Numbered from the stretch's first letter, positions 17,009 to 23,371 are shown. The stretch is DNA of 35,250 nt from a virus (IMGVR_UViG_3300035698_000231:1-35250), one strand, 5' to 3'. Made by a program: numbers and translations. The notes: generated from the letters alone by a model not told the origin.

Positions 17009-17268
17009 ACATATTTACTTATTTAAGCTGGGTCAAAAAGCTCTGGACGACCGTTGTAGAGATCGTAAAGCTGATTGAAGAAACCATCCCTGATGATGGG
17101 GCCGGCAAGGAGAAACTTGCTGCGTTTGATTTGATGTTAAAAGCCGCGCTGGAAAAGGCAGACGACATTGATGAGAGCTTCGATAAGCTTCAACCAGTAG
17201 CGCACGATATTGTGGGCGCAGTCGTTACTCTCTTTAACGCGACAGGTTTGTTTAAGCGAGCAGAGTAA
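17005..17268 (+). CDS. Small helical protein before lysozyme
   Basis: An 87-residue protein. The N terminus is amphipathic (IFTYLSWVKKLWTTVVEIVKLI), the middle charged (KLAAFDLMLKAALEKADDIDES) and the C terminus again hydrophobic (IVGAVVTLFNATGLF). Its stop overlaps the lysozyme ATG (TAATG). It may act at the membrane in lysis (an antiholin or inner-membrane spanin partner is possible), but there is no diagnostic motif. Confidence 0.55.
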   Translation: MNIFTYLSWVKKLWTTVVEIVKLIEETIPDDGAGKEKLAAFDLMLKAALEKADDIDESFDKLQPVAHDIVGAVVTLFNATGLFKRAE

Positions 17269-17684
17269 TGGATAGGCTACAACGTCTGTTGATCAGGCAT
17301 GAATCTCTCAGGAATAAGCCTTACGAGGATACTGCTGGGAATCTAACTATTGGGGTCGGGAGAAATCTTGATTCACTTGGCTTGTCTCGTGACGAGTGCT
17401 TATATCTGCTTGATAACGATATAGCTCGCTGCGACCGAGAGCTCAGACACAACTTTAAGTGGTACTTAGAGCTCTGTAGGGTCCGGCAGGACGCTATGAT
17501 AAACCTTTGCTTTAATCTGGGTATCACTCGCCTGCTTACCTTCAAAAAGGCTCTGGCCGCGATGGCTGAGGGTGACTTCAGTAAGTCGGCCGACGAGTTC
17601 CTTGATTCTAAGTGGGCAACTCAAGTCGGGCCCACGCGCAGCAGTGATATAGACTGCATGGTGCGGACCGGAAGATACCCGTAA
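17268..17684 (+). CDS. T4-type lysozyme (GH24 endolysin)
   Basis: A 138-residue muramidase. The catalytic triad pattern of T4 lysozyme (E11, D20, T26) is seen as E12, D21 and T27 in RHESLRNKPYEDTAGNLTIGVGR. Further conserved points are the LCFNLG segment and the C-terminal WATQVG..R motif. It has no signal peptide or SAR anchor, so it needs a holin for access to peptidoglycan. It is the last gene of the late-gene run before a hairpin. The call is secure. Confidence 0.93.
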   Translation: MDRLQRLLIRHESLRNKPYEDTAGNLTIGVGRNLDSLGLSRDECLYLLDNDIARCDRELRHNFKWYLELCRVRQDAMINLCFNLGITRLLTFKKALAAMAEGDFSKSADEFLDSKWATQVGPTRSSDIDCMVRTGRYP

Positions 17685-17724
17685 AAAAAAGACCCCTAAC
17701 CGGCGGGAGAACCAGTTAGGGGTC
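17683..17724 (-). terminator. Strong hairpin with U-tract on the minus strand
   Basis: GACCCCTAAC (17691-17700) and GTTAGGGGTC (17715-17724) form a perfect 10-bp stem. The A run at 17684-17690 gives a U-tract only for minus-strand transcription; on + the stem is followed by no T run. It is therefore a minus-strand terminator or a hairpin that protects the 3' end of the lysozyme mRNA. Confidence 0.75.
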
Positions 17725-17800
17725 TGCGGTGGTAGCTGACGGAGATAACCACTCGACAGAGTATATCCGATATTTCTTTTCTTGATGTCATCCATTTTGC

Positions 17801-17829
17801 TTGACAGCAGATACGCATCTCTTTACCAT
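17801..17829 (+). promoter_or_regulatory. Early promoter: TTGACA-N17-TACCAT
   Basis: A perfect -35 (17801-17806), a 17-base spacer and a 4/6 match -10 (17824-17829) lie 32 bases before the ERF gene, which has a GACGGAG ribosome site. This is the likely promoter of the recombination operon 17862-21542. A GATGTCATC palindrome lies just upstream. Confidence 0.65.
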
Positions 17830-17861
17830 CGTCTACGTTATTAACTGACGGAGTAAAGAAA

Positions 17862-18494
17862 ATGACACAACGTACTATCTTCAAAGCGCTCAGCGCTGTC
17901 CAGTCTGATCTATCCAAGGTCGGAATCGCTAAAAATCAAAAGAACAGCCACCAAGGCTACAAGTTCCGTGGTATCGACGACGTGCTTAACACGCTGGCGC
18001 CGATCATTGCTGAGCATGGCGTTCTGATTATCCCTAACGTCCTAAGCAAAGACATCAAGACAACGGCCACCAAGAATGGCGGTGTAGCGTCTCACGTTAT
18101 CCTAGAGGTAGGTTTTGTACTGTATGACAGCGAGGGAGATTCGATCTGTCACACTGCCTACGGTGAAGCTCTGGATACCAGCGACAAGGCAGTAAATAAG
18201 GCCATGACTGCCGCTTATAAATACTTCTTGTTCCAAGCCTTTTGTATTCCTATTGACGGCGTTGAAGACGCTGACAGCGAGCAGATTCAGCAGGTGGCCT
18301 CACAGCCAGCATTGGTAACAGCTGACACCCTTGCTCAGATTATTTCTCTGTGCGAAGAGCTTGGCGAAGACGTTCAGCGCTACACTGCATGGGCTAAAGC
18401 TTCTGAAACAAAGCTAATCCCTCAGGATAAAGCGGTGCGCATTGTCGCTAATCTTATCTCAAAGAAAGAGGCCAAAAATGAAGGGCAGCCATAA
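17862..18494 (+). CDS. erf: ERF-family single-strand annealing protein
   Basis: A 210-residue protein with the ERF signature: FRGIDDVLNTLAPIIAEHGV (residues 32-51), then GEALDTSDKAVNKAMTAAYK followed by YFLFQAFCIP. ERF of P22 binds single-stranded DNA and anneals complementary strands, needed to circularise or concatenate phage DNA. It is paired here with a lambda-exonuclease-type nuclease two genes on, as in Red-like systems. The C-terminal part is variable and charged. It is the first gene after the early promoter. The family call is confident. Confidence 0.9.
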   Translation: MTQRTIFKALSAVQSDLSKVGIAKNQKNSHQGYKFRGIDDVLNTLAPIIAEHGVLIIPNVLSKDIKTTATKNGGVASHVILEVGFVLYDSEGDSICHTAYGEALDTSDKAVNKAMTAAYKYFLFQAFCIPIDGVEDADSEQIQQVASQPALVTADTLAQIISLCEELGEDVQRYTAWAKASETKLIPQDKAVRIVANLISKKEAKNEGQP

Positions 18495-18618
18495 CGCTTG
18501 TGAGGTATGCAAACAGCAGGGGTCGCGCAGTCAAAGCGTCTGCTCGCCCTGCTTAGACTTTTTTAACTACGCACTAGCTTTATGGATAAAGGGAGCTCCA
18601 AATGCCACGAATAATTGA
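18478..18618 (+). CDS. Small double-CxxC zinc-ribbon-like protein
   Basis: A 46-residue frame overlaps the ends of both neighbours (16 bases of ERF, 17 of the exonuclease gene) and fills the gap between them. It has two CxxC pairs (C8-x2-C11 and C22-x2-C25), enough for one zinc site, followed by a hydrophobic helix (FFNYALALWI). The ATG has only a weak GAAAGAGG site upstream. Overlaps on both sides and the paired cysteines suggest a real gene that length cut-offs would miss. Confidence 0.6.
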   Translation: MKGSHNACEVCKQQGSRSQSVCSPCLDFFNYALALWIKGAPNATNN

Positions 18619-19201
18619 TTGTATTCAAGGTAGCGACGATTGGCTTGCGCAGCGCTGCGGAGTCATTACAGCTAGTAACTTCAGCAAGGTATTCACAGGC
18701 GCCGGTAAGGCGTCTACGCAAGCTGACGCGCTTATCAATACTCTTGTAGCGGAACGCATTACCGGCAAGCCAACAGAAACTTTTAAGTCGGACGCCATGC
18801 AGCGAGGCAACGATCTGGAGCCGGAAGCTAGGGATATGTTCGAGCTAGAAACCGGCTTGTCAGCGGAGCTTGTCGGTTTGATCAAGATGGATGATTACGA
18901 GATAGGTTGCTCGCCCGATGCTGTCATAGGAGACGACTCCGGCTTAGAAATCAAGTGTCCTTCTGCGTCAACCATGATAGCATACAAAAGATCAGGCAAG
19001 CTCCCATCGGCATACGTCCAGCAGGTCCACGGTTGTATGCTAGTTACTGGGCGATCTAACTGGTGGTTCTACGCTTACCATCCTGATATGAAGCCTTTTA
19101 TCTTGAACGTCAAGCGGGACGATAAACTGCTGGCCGCAGCGGAAGAGCTGCTAAAAGAAACTGCAATTAAAATTAATGAACTGACGGAGACGTTAAAATG
19201 A
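18602..19201 (+). CDS. Lambda-exonuclease/YqaJ-type recombinase nuclease
   Basis: A 199-residue protein with the YqaJ motifs: QGSDDWLAQR (9-18), ITASNF, RGNDLEPEA (68-76), GCSPDAV with catalytic D106, GLEIKCPS with E116 and K118, and YVQQVHG (138-144). The family degrades the 5' strand of double-stranded ends to give 3' tails for an annealing protein, here the ERF protein just upstream. The length is close to lambda Exo (226). All catalytic residues are present. Confidence 0.92.
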   Translation: MPRIIDCIQGSDDWLAQRCGVITASNFSKVFTGAGKASTQADALINTLVAERITGKPTETFKSDAMQRGNDLEPEARDMFELETGLSAELVGLIKMDDYEIGCSPDAVIGDDSGLEIKCPSASTMIAYKRSGKLPSAYVQQVHGCMLVTGRSNWWFYAYHPDMKPFILNVKRDDKLLAAAEELLKETAIKINELTETLK

Positions 19202-19506
19202 GTAATTACACCACTATATTTGAATACGCACTATGGAAGGACAACGAGCGCAAGAACGACCGAGCTCCTCACACTACGGGCAGCGGAAGCTTTACCTGCC
19301 CTAAGTGCCAGTTCCATATTCCTAAGATCAGGACCAGCGCTTACACGAATAAGCCTGACCCAGCAGCGCCTAATCGCCCGCTAATCAAAGGCGAAGCAAG
19401 CATAGGATCTGACAAGCTGGCAGAGCTCTTAAACGGCCCGAGCACGGTCCCTGTCCCAGCGGTAGAGTCACCTATTGATGACTTTGACGACGACTTACCG
19501 TTCTAA
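19198..19506 (+). CDS. Small CxxC protein with SSB-like acidic C-terminal tip
   Basis: A 102-residue protein starting in an ATGA overlap with the exonuclease gene. The N-terminal part (FEYALWKDNERKNDRAPHTTG) resembles small phage proteins of the LFKNDRKEK...YTGS type, followed by one CPKC pair. The middle is Pro-rich and disordered. It ends DDFDDDLPF, the same form as the C-terminal tip of bacterial single-strand binding proteins, which recruits repair and replication enzymes. No OB fold is visible. It may dock on host SSB partners or deliver them to recombination sites; this is inference. Confidence 0.6.
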   Translation: MSNYTTIFEYALWKDNERKNDRAPHTTGSGSFTCPKCQFHIPKIRTSAYTNKPDPAAPNRPLIKGEASIGSDKLAELLNGPSTVPVPAVESPIDDFDDDLPF

Positions 19507-19515
19507 GGAGCAATC

Positions 19516-19725
19516 ATGGATTTTGGTAAAGCTTTAATAGCGGCCCAAGATCTCAAGGGTGTTCGGTCAGCACAACTGGCCGAGCAACTTGGAGTCAGCA
19601 GGCAGCAGATACACAAATGGCGCACTAAGAAAGACGCGCGGTTGTCACTGGTTGTTAAGTTCTCAAAAGAACTTGATATTGACGTAATGGAATTCTTGGA
19701 GCTTGCCAATGCCAGCAATAGCTAA
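19516..19725 (+). CDS. Cro/C1-type helix-turn-helix regulator
   Basis: A 69-residue protein. Residues 18-37 (SAQLAEQLGVSRQQIHKWRT) form a canonical XRE-family helix-turn-helix. It has no dimerisation or cleavage domain beyond about 20 residues, as in Cro-size repressors. It has a good AAGGAG site. It may act on the dyads seen at 21984-22006 or 23345-23371, but this is untested. With no integrase or CI present, a lytic timing role is likelier than lysogeny. Confidence 0.8.
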   Translation: MDFGKALIAAQDLKGVRSAQLAEQLGVSRQQIHKWRTKKDARLSLVVKFSKELDIDVMEFLELANASNS

Positions 19726-19963
19726 ATTCACTCAAGCTATTGCGGCTATTGAAGATGCTGCATGGCGGGCCTCACAGTATCAAGAGCCCTACGCAGTTAT
19801 AGAGCTCGAGGGCGATTTTGGCGTTTGCTCGTTTGACGACTTAGAGCCCTACGATAATATCTTGGAAATATGCACTCCGACCAAGACCAAAAGCAAATTA
19901 ACGGTGGAAAATGAACAATTTCAAGCGCCCGAGGCAGTACGCCGCAGAGATTATGATGATTAA
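19709..19963 (+). CDS. Small acidic hypothetical protein
   Basis: An 84-residue protein. I chose the ATG at 19709 over an upstream TTG. It starts inside the HTH gene's end and overlaps the following small gene by 53 bases. It contains AAWRASQYQEPYAVIELEGDFGVCSFDDLE and is otherwise featureless. The function is unknown. Confidence 0.5.
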   Translation: MPAIAKFTQAIAAIEDAAWRASQYQEPYAVIELEGDFGVCSFDDLEPYDNILEICTPTKTKSKLTVENEQFQAPEAVRRRDYDD

Positions 19964-20081
19964 GGAAAGGGAGGAGCGCCGCGAGGCGCTTAATAAAGTG
20001 CCCGAGGACCTTCGGGACTGGGTAAAAAAATTGGTGGTGAACGCTTATGAAATTCGAGCAGCTAGAAGAAACAGCGCGTAA
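19911..20081 (+). CDS. Small basic helical protein (conserved phage type)
   Basis: A 56-residue protein overlapping both neighbours. It reads RPRQYAAEIM then EREERREALNKVPEDLRDWV, followed by a basic tail. This RxYAxxIM...REERRxALxxVPxxLRxWV pattern is one I recognise from many short proteins in Pseudomonas and other proteobacterial phages. It has a GGTGGAAA site. Function is unknown, but the pattern makes it very likely real. Confidence 0.72.
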   Translation: MNNFKRPRQYAAEIMMIKEREERREALNKVPEDLRDWVKKLVVNAYEIRAARRNSA

Positions 20082-20364
20082 GTACGCGGAGGCTGAAGCT
20101 AGTCGGCAGTACCTGATGGAGTTTAGAAAGTCTAAGAAAGCTTTGCTCATGGGCGAGGCTGAGCGTGAGAATCCTAAAATGCCTATTGCGGCTCAGGAGC
20201 GTTACGCTTACTCTCATCATGAGTACCTAGAGTTACTTGATGGGCTCAAGGTTGCAATAGAACAGGCCGTCGGGCTCAAGCACCAGCTTGCAGTCTGGCA
20301 GATGAAGTTTGAGACATGGCGCACTCAGGAATCAACCAAGCGCGCGGAGATGAATATCAGATGA
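20047..20364 (+). CDS. Conserved helical early phage protein
   Basis: A 105-residue protein with EFRKSKKALLMGEAE and MPIAAQERYAYSH then a YLELLDGL helix and a final helix with VWQMKFETWR. This is a well-conserved phage protein type of unknown role often found beside recombination genes. It overlaps the upstream small gene and ends in an ATGA overlap with the next. Confidence 0.7.
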   Translation: MKFEQLEETARKYAEAEASRQYLMEFRKSKKALLMGEAERENPKMPIAAQERYAYSHHEYLELLDGLKVAIEQAVGLKHQLAVWQMKFETWRTQESTKRAEMNIR

Positions 20365-20549
20365 TAAATGAGAAAGGTGATTATATTCCGCCGGCGGATG
20401 TTGAAAGGCTGTCTAAGGGATTCTCTGTAATGAGTCAGAAATTCTCACTGGCTTTGTTAAAGTCGCGCTCGTCCAAGATGGACCACGAAACCTTTGACCG
20501 GTGCATTAGAACCATGGCGGCCCTAAAGGGCAAAAGTTATTTCCGATGA
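20361..20549 (+). CDS. Small hypothetical protein
   Basis: A 62-residue protein. I chose the ATG at 20361, which forms an ATGA overlap with the previous stop, over an in-frame ATG at 20316. It contains PPADVERLSKGFSVMSQKF and a basic C terminus. No recognised domain. Confidence 0.5.
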   Translation: MINEKGDYIPPADVERLSKGFSVMSQKFSLALLKSRSSKMDHETFDRCIRTMAALKGKSYFR

Positions 20550-21121
20550 AGACAAGACGCTGCAAACTATGCCGCACCAAGATGCCTGAAGATCAGGTAA
20601 TCATGGGCGGCATTTATTCGTTTTGCTCTTGGGATCATCTGCACGAGTACACCACGACAGATCAAGCAAAAAAAACTGCCAAATTGTCGTATGCTCGTGA
20701 GGCGAAAGCTGTTAAGGAATCCCTGAAGACTGCCTCAGATTACGTCAAAGAGGCTCAGACTGCCTTTAACGCATATATCAGAATGAGGGACCGCAACAAG
20801 CCCTGTATTAGCTGCGGGGCCGCTCAGGGCGATACCGTGCAGGGCGGCAAGTTTGACGCAGGGCATTACCGCTCTCGAGGCTCAGCTGGGCACCTTAGAT
20901 ATCATGTGTTGAATTGCCATAGCCAGTGCGTCAAATGCAACCGATATCTCTCAGGCAACGTCGTAGAGTACCGCAAGGGCCTGATCAATAGGGTCGGATC
21001 CGACAGAGTTTGCCAGCTGGAAAATGATAATTCACAGCTGAAATTTACCATTGAGTACCTGAAGCGGGTAAAAAAGATCTTTAATTACCGGAAACGGTTA
21101 TACGAAAGGAAGTTCAGATGA
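20546..21121 (+). CDS. ninG: NinG/Rap-like recombination nuclease
   Basis: A 191-residue protein of NinG length. It has an N-terminal zinc-binding CKLC (C6, C9) with FCSWDHLHEY, a basic coiled-coil middle, and the NinG core PCISCGA, GKFDAGHYRSRGS, LNCHSQCVKCNRYLSGN and YRKGLI. Lambda NinG (Rap) cuts Holliday junctions and D-loops during Red recombination, which fits the ERF/exonuclease neighbours. It is joined by ATGA overlaps on both sides. Confidence 0.9.
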   Translation: MKTRRCKLCRTKMPEDQVIMGGIYSFCSWDHLHEYTTTDQAKKTAKLSYAREAKAVKESLKTASDYVKEAQTAFNAYIRMRDRNKPCISCGAAQGDTVQGGKFDAGHYRSRGSAGHLRYHVLNCHSQCVKCNRYLSGNVVEYRKGLINRVGSDRVCQLENDNSQLKFTIEYLKRVKKIFNYRKRLYERKFR

Positions 21122-21324
21122 GCGAAAAACATATAATTTCAATGAGTTCTAAAGAGCTGGACACTTTCATGGAGGATGAGTTTAAACAGCTCCCAGAGAG
21201 CTCTCAGAGGGCCGTAGCGACCTTAATGCTTATGTGCTCAGACTACGTGGACTTTATTGTGCAAAGCGATTTATGGGGCAATTTTGAGGACTATATACAG
21301 CTTGACGAAGTGGAGATGCACTGA
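21118..21324 (+). CDS. Small acidic hypothetical protein
   Basis: A 68-residue acidic protein with ELDTFMEDEF and a hydrophobic stretch (AVATLMLMCSDYVDFIV). Starts in a 4-base overlap with ninG and its stop shares a base with the next ATG. The function is unknown. Confidence 0.5.
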   Translation: MSEKHIISMSSKELDTFMEDEFKQLPESSQRAVATLMLMCSDYVDFIVQSDLWGNFEDYIQLDEVEMH

Positions 21325-21542
21325 TGATAAACCCTAGGCGCCAAGTCGGCGGGACTCACTACGAAAAACTTAAGATTCAGCCTATCCAATATATTCTTGA
21401 GAATGATCTCGGTTATTGCGAGGGCAATATTATCAAGTACATTACGCGCTGGAAGGACAAGAACGGCATTGAGGACTTGCGTAAGATAATCCAGTACGCT
21501 GAGTTTCTTATTGATCAAGAGATCTCAGAGCGCAACGTGTAA
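21324..21542 (+). CDS. DUF3310 family protein
   Basis: A 72-residue protein with the DUF3310 pattern VGGTHYEKLKIQPIQYI...LGYCEGNIIKYITRWKDKNGIEDLRK. The family is widespread in phages, sometimes called SaV-like or nucleotide-kinase-associated. Its function is not firmly known. It is the last gene of the early operon and a terminator follows at once. Confidence 0.88.
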   Translation: MINPRRQVGGTHYEKLKIQPIQYILENDLGYCEGNIIKYITRWKDKNGIEDLRKIIQYAEFLIDQEISERNV

Positions 21543-21552
21543 AATTTAGTCA

Positions 21553-21597
21553 AAAAAAAGCCCATACTAACCGTTCGGGGTTTTCAGGGCTTTCCTT
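21553..21597 (+). terminator. Terminator of the recombination operon
   Basis: AAAGCCC (ending 21563) pairs with GGGCTTT (from 21587); an inner AACC/GGTT pairing extends the stem. It is followed by CCTTTTA on + and preceded by an A run, so it can work in both directions. It sits 10 bases after the DUF3310 stop. Confidence 0.75.
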
Positions 21598-21825
21598 TTA
21601 TGAAAGGGTTGGGAAGAACCCCTCCGCGTCATGTCTGGCAATGGTTGCCATCTCTACTATCGATTGAACGCGCTGCGAAACGATGATCAATCGAAGGTAC
21701 TTCTAAAGTCACTACTAAAATCACCAAAGTCGTTTTAACCAAAACTTACAAAGGTCAAAACTCTAAAAACCGCCCCTACCGAGAAGCGAAATCAAATTAT
21801 TGCTTATATTGATTTTTTAATCAAC

Positions 21826-21860
21826 AAAAAAAAGCCCGAGCGTTTCACAACGTGTCGGGA
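21826..21860 (-). terminator. Intrinsic terminator of the minus-strand RNA
   Basis: CCCGA (21835-21839) pairs with TCGGG (21855-21859) and CGTT (21841-21844) with AACG (21849-21852), loop TCAC. On the minus strand the stem is followed by eight T (A run 21826-21833). Confidence 0.82.
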
Positions 21861-21967
21861 CTTAAAAAAAAGAATTAGAATAAAAGCATAGAGATTAATC
21901 ACGTTTTCGCTTGCAGAATTATTTCTGTAAGAGTACTCTGTGAAAGTTAGATGTCGGAAACCCGACA
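21826..21967 (-). ncRNA. Putative small RNA gene, antisense to all neighbouring genes
   Basis: Minus-strand promoter, operator and terminator bracket about 140 nt with no reading frame. With the start predicted near 21967, the RNA would begin with a perfect 5' hairpin (TGTCGG/CCGACA, 4-base loop), then a palindrome AGAGTACTCT (21930-21939), a CAGAA/TTCTG hairpin (21914-21927), and end in a two-part terminator stem with eight U. The ordered hairpins and full transcription unit argue for a regulatory RNA. Targets are unknown. Confidence 0.6.
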
Positions 21968-21973
21968 AGGACT

Positions 21974-22001
21974 ATTCTACACTATATGTTGTGTGTTTCA
22001 A
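21974..22001 (-). promoter_or_regulatory. Minus-strand promoter TTGAAA-N16-TAGAAT
   Basis: Read on the minus strand, TTGAAA (22001-21996) and TAGAAT (21979-21974) each match the sigma70 consensus at 5 of 6 positions, with a 16-base spacer. A start near 21967 puts the 5' hairpin of the RNA at +1. Confidence 0.68.
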
Positions 22002-22006
22002 CATAT
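21984..22006. promoter_or_regulatory. Operator-like dyad over the minus-strand promoter
   Basis: ATATGTTG and CAACATAT form a perfect 8-bp inverted repeat with a 7-base centre, covering the -35 and spacer of the minus promoter. The size suits a dimeric HTH repressor, perhaps the Cro-like protein at 19516. Confidence 0.62.
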
Positions 22007-22313
22007 TTTCTACATAGGCTTAGTCTCTGACTCGACTGCGAAGGATATGTCACCTGTAAAGGGTCTCTCACCGATCGCAGTTTAAAGCCCCAAAAGAGTA
22101 GCGCGGGGGCACCGCAACTTGCTAAAAGTCTGAATGCGGCGCGGGGGGATTGAGCAGAATTCCTTGCAGACTTGCTTGTATCAACTGACTCATTGATACG
22201 GCCTCGCTGTCCATACGACAGGCTCCGAAGGCAATGCAACGTCCCGAAATCTACTTCACTGTGGGTTGGGGCTTGCTTGCTCGCAGAACCGCCAACTCAC
22301 CAAAGGCAATACA

Positions 22314-22511
22314 ATGACAAACACTGAGAACATAGATGATCTTAGAGAGAAGCTATGTAGATGCGGAAAGGTAATGGGTGAAGTGATAGGGTTCAAAGAG
22401 AGAGTGACTGATAACCAGATGGTTATGCACAGAGTCTGCTGGTATTGCCCTGAATGCCACGCGACAGAGAAGGCAATAGGCAGAGAAACTTTTATTAGTC
22501 AGAAAGGTTGA
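22314..22511 (+). CDS. Small zinc-finger-like protein
   Basis: A 65-residue protein; ATG at 22314 has an AAAGGC site. Cysteines occur as CRCGK (15-19) and CWYCPECH (about 43-50), able to form one four-Cys zinc site. It is the first gene after the structured intergenic region. Small early zinc proteins often modify host functions, but no specific role can be given. Confidence 0.55.
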   Translation: MTNTENIDDLREKLCRCGKVMGEVIGFKERVTDNQMVMHRVCWYCPECHATEKAIGRETFISQKG

Positions 22512-22537
22512 CAGTCTAAATAAAAATAAACTAAGAT
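22508..22537 (+). promoter_or_regulatory. Promoter TTGACA-N18-TAAGAT
   Basis: A perfect -35 overlaps the stop of the preceding gene (GGTTGACA), then an 18-base AT-rich spacer and a 4/6 match -10. The GGTTGACA start is shared with the promoters at 23334 and 23989. It would drive the 22585 gene. Confidence 0.5.
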
Positions 22538-22584
22538 TAGGTTATTGGTTGCACAACGCAGCCACTCTTGACGGAGATAATCTA

Positions 22585-22863
22585 ATGGAAGCAATACCTA
22601 AAGGCCGAGAAGAAATCACAGGCCAAATCATATTTACCAAATGGTACGAAAGCGATTATGGTGAAGTGCTCAAATGCACTATCCATGATGATCGAGGCTT
22701 TAAGCTTTTTGGATCAGTTCCCACCATCGTTGTTGATTTCGCTCAATCAGAAAATATTGACCTTAAAGGCCGTCGCATAAAATTGACCGGCACTGTTAAG
22801 CCTAGCGATGACGACCCTCAGTTTGGATTCTATAATCGCCCAGCCAAAGCTCAATTAATCTAA
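22585..22863 (+). CDS. Small OB-fold-like protein
   Basis: A 92-residue protein. ATG at 22585 follows the repeated leader CACTCTTGACGGAGA. It alternates beta strands with FKLFGSVPTIV, RRIKLTGTV then KPSDDDPQFGFYNRP. The GSVP...GxTVxPSxxDxxFGFxxRP pattern resembles small OB-like phage domains linked to nucleic acid binding. It could be a DNA-binding replication accessory; this is by pattern only. Confidence 0.58.
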   Translation: MEAIPKGREEITGQIIFTKWYESDYGEVLKCTIHDDRGFKLFGSVPTIVVDFAQSENIDLKGRRIKLTGTVKPSDDDPQFGFYNRPAKAQLI

Positions 22864-22882
22864 CTTCTCGGGAGACGAAGCC

Positions 22883-23083
22883 ATGAAAAAAGAATTCTAT
22901 TTATTAACGCTTGCAATCATTGTTATTGCTGGGCTCAACTATTCCGGCAAGCTTGAACAGCAAGACGCCGAAATCGCATCTGCTGAATACGCCTCTATGG
23001 TGTGCCTTGGCAGAGAAACAGGTCAGCAATTCGGCTGGCCAAATTACTTAAACCTTGAAATAAACTGTACGGAGATAAACTAA
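22883..23083 (+). CDS. Small membrane-anchored or exported protein
   Basis: A 66-residue protein with a basic start and a hydrophobic segment (EFYLLTLAIIVIAGLNYS, residues 4-21), then a polar tail with two Cys. It could be a type-II membrane anchor facing the periplasm, or a signal peptide. It has a CGGGAGA site and its stop overlaps the next ATG (TAATG). The function is unknown; a superinfection or envelope role is possible. Confidence 0.5.
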   Translation: MKKEFYLLTLAIIVIAGLNYSGKLEQQDAEIASAEYASMVCLGRETGQQFGWPNYLNLEINCTEIN

Positions 23084-23304
23084 TGACTTACCACGTAATC
23101 GAACGCGATGTTGAAATTCCAAAATTAAATCGTAAAAAAGGCGGAGTCTGGGCCGATCTTGCTAACAAAATGTCTGTAGGTGACAGCGTTGAGCTAAGCA
23201 GTACAAGCGAAGTTAGTGGCCTTGTTTCGGCTTTGAAAAAACGTAACTACAACGCATCCCAGCGTAAACACCTTAACAAATACAGGGTCTGGAGAACCCA
23301 GTAA
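23083..23304 (+). CDS. Small basic conserved phage protein
   Basis: A 73-residue protein with VWADLANKMSVGDSVEL then SALKKRNYNASQRKHL and ending YRVWRTQ. This W..LA..M.VGDSV...VWR pattern recurs in small phage proteins of unknown role, in DNA-replication neighbourhoods. It is basic, so nucleic-acid binding is conceivable. The stop is followed by the cassette 1 promoter. Confidence 0.62.
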   Translation: MTYHVIERDVEIPKLNRKKGGVWADLANKMSVGDSVELSSTSEVSGLVSALKKRNYNASQRKHLNKYRVWRTQ

Positions 23305-23333
23305 AAATAATTAGTATTTGTCATTCAAAAGGG

Positions 23334-23361
23334 TTGACACCCCCAGTGGTTTCTATAGAAT
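23334..23361 (+). promoter_or_regulatory. Cassette 1 promoter: TTGACA-N16-TAGAAT
   Basis: Perfect -35 (23334-23339), 16-base spacer and 5/6 -10 (23356-23361). It is embedded in a dyad and followed by an RNA hairpin, and is nearly duplicated at 23989. Confidence 0.75.
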
Positions 23362-23371
23362 GGGAACCACT
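23345..23371. promoter_or_regulatory. Operator dyad flanking the cassette 1 -10 element
   Basis: AGTGGTT (23345-23351) and AACCACT (23365-23371) form a perfect inverted repeat with a 13-base centre containing the -10. The predicted transcript starts within or after it, so it works as DNA, probably a repressor or activator site. Confidence 0.68.

Larger units (their letters stand above)
21598..22313. other. Structured intergenic region, no convincing protein gene
   Basis: About 700 bases rich in inverted repeats: TGGCAA/TTGCCA (21636-21650), TCGATTGA/TCAATCGA (21660-21667, 21687-21694), TTGATT/AATCAA near 21810, GTATCAA/TTGATAC (22178-22199) and CTGTC/GACAG (22207-22221). The left half is AT-rich, while 22080-22160 is GC-rich with GCCCC/GGGGC pairing. 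A 35-residue + frame at 21631-21738 lacks a ribosome site. The minus-strand RNA gene lies inside. It may be an origin, packaging or RNA locus. Confidence 0.6.

Noticed and set aside
17696-17917. 73-residue minus-strand frame over the early promoter region
   Set aside because: It crosses the terminator stem, the promoter and the start of ERF and has no ribosome site or recognisable pattern.
19516-19725. Evidence for a temperate lifestyle
   Set aside because: A single Cro-size HTH protein without integrase, CI-like repressor or immunity-region layout is not enough to claim lysogeny.
21631-21738. 35-residue + frame starting MSGNGCHLYY
   Set aside because: No ribosome site at a workable distance, and it lies on two inverted repeats. 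I cannot support it as a gene, though it would merit a check in relatives.
21982-22239. 85-residue minus-strand frame in the intergenic region
   Set aside because: It is Arg/Ser-rich without domain pattern, has no ribosome site, and runs across the minus-strand promoter and dyad. Structured non-coding DNA explains it better.
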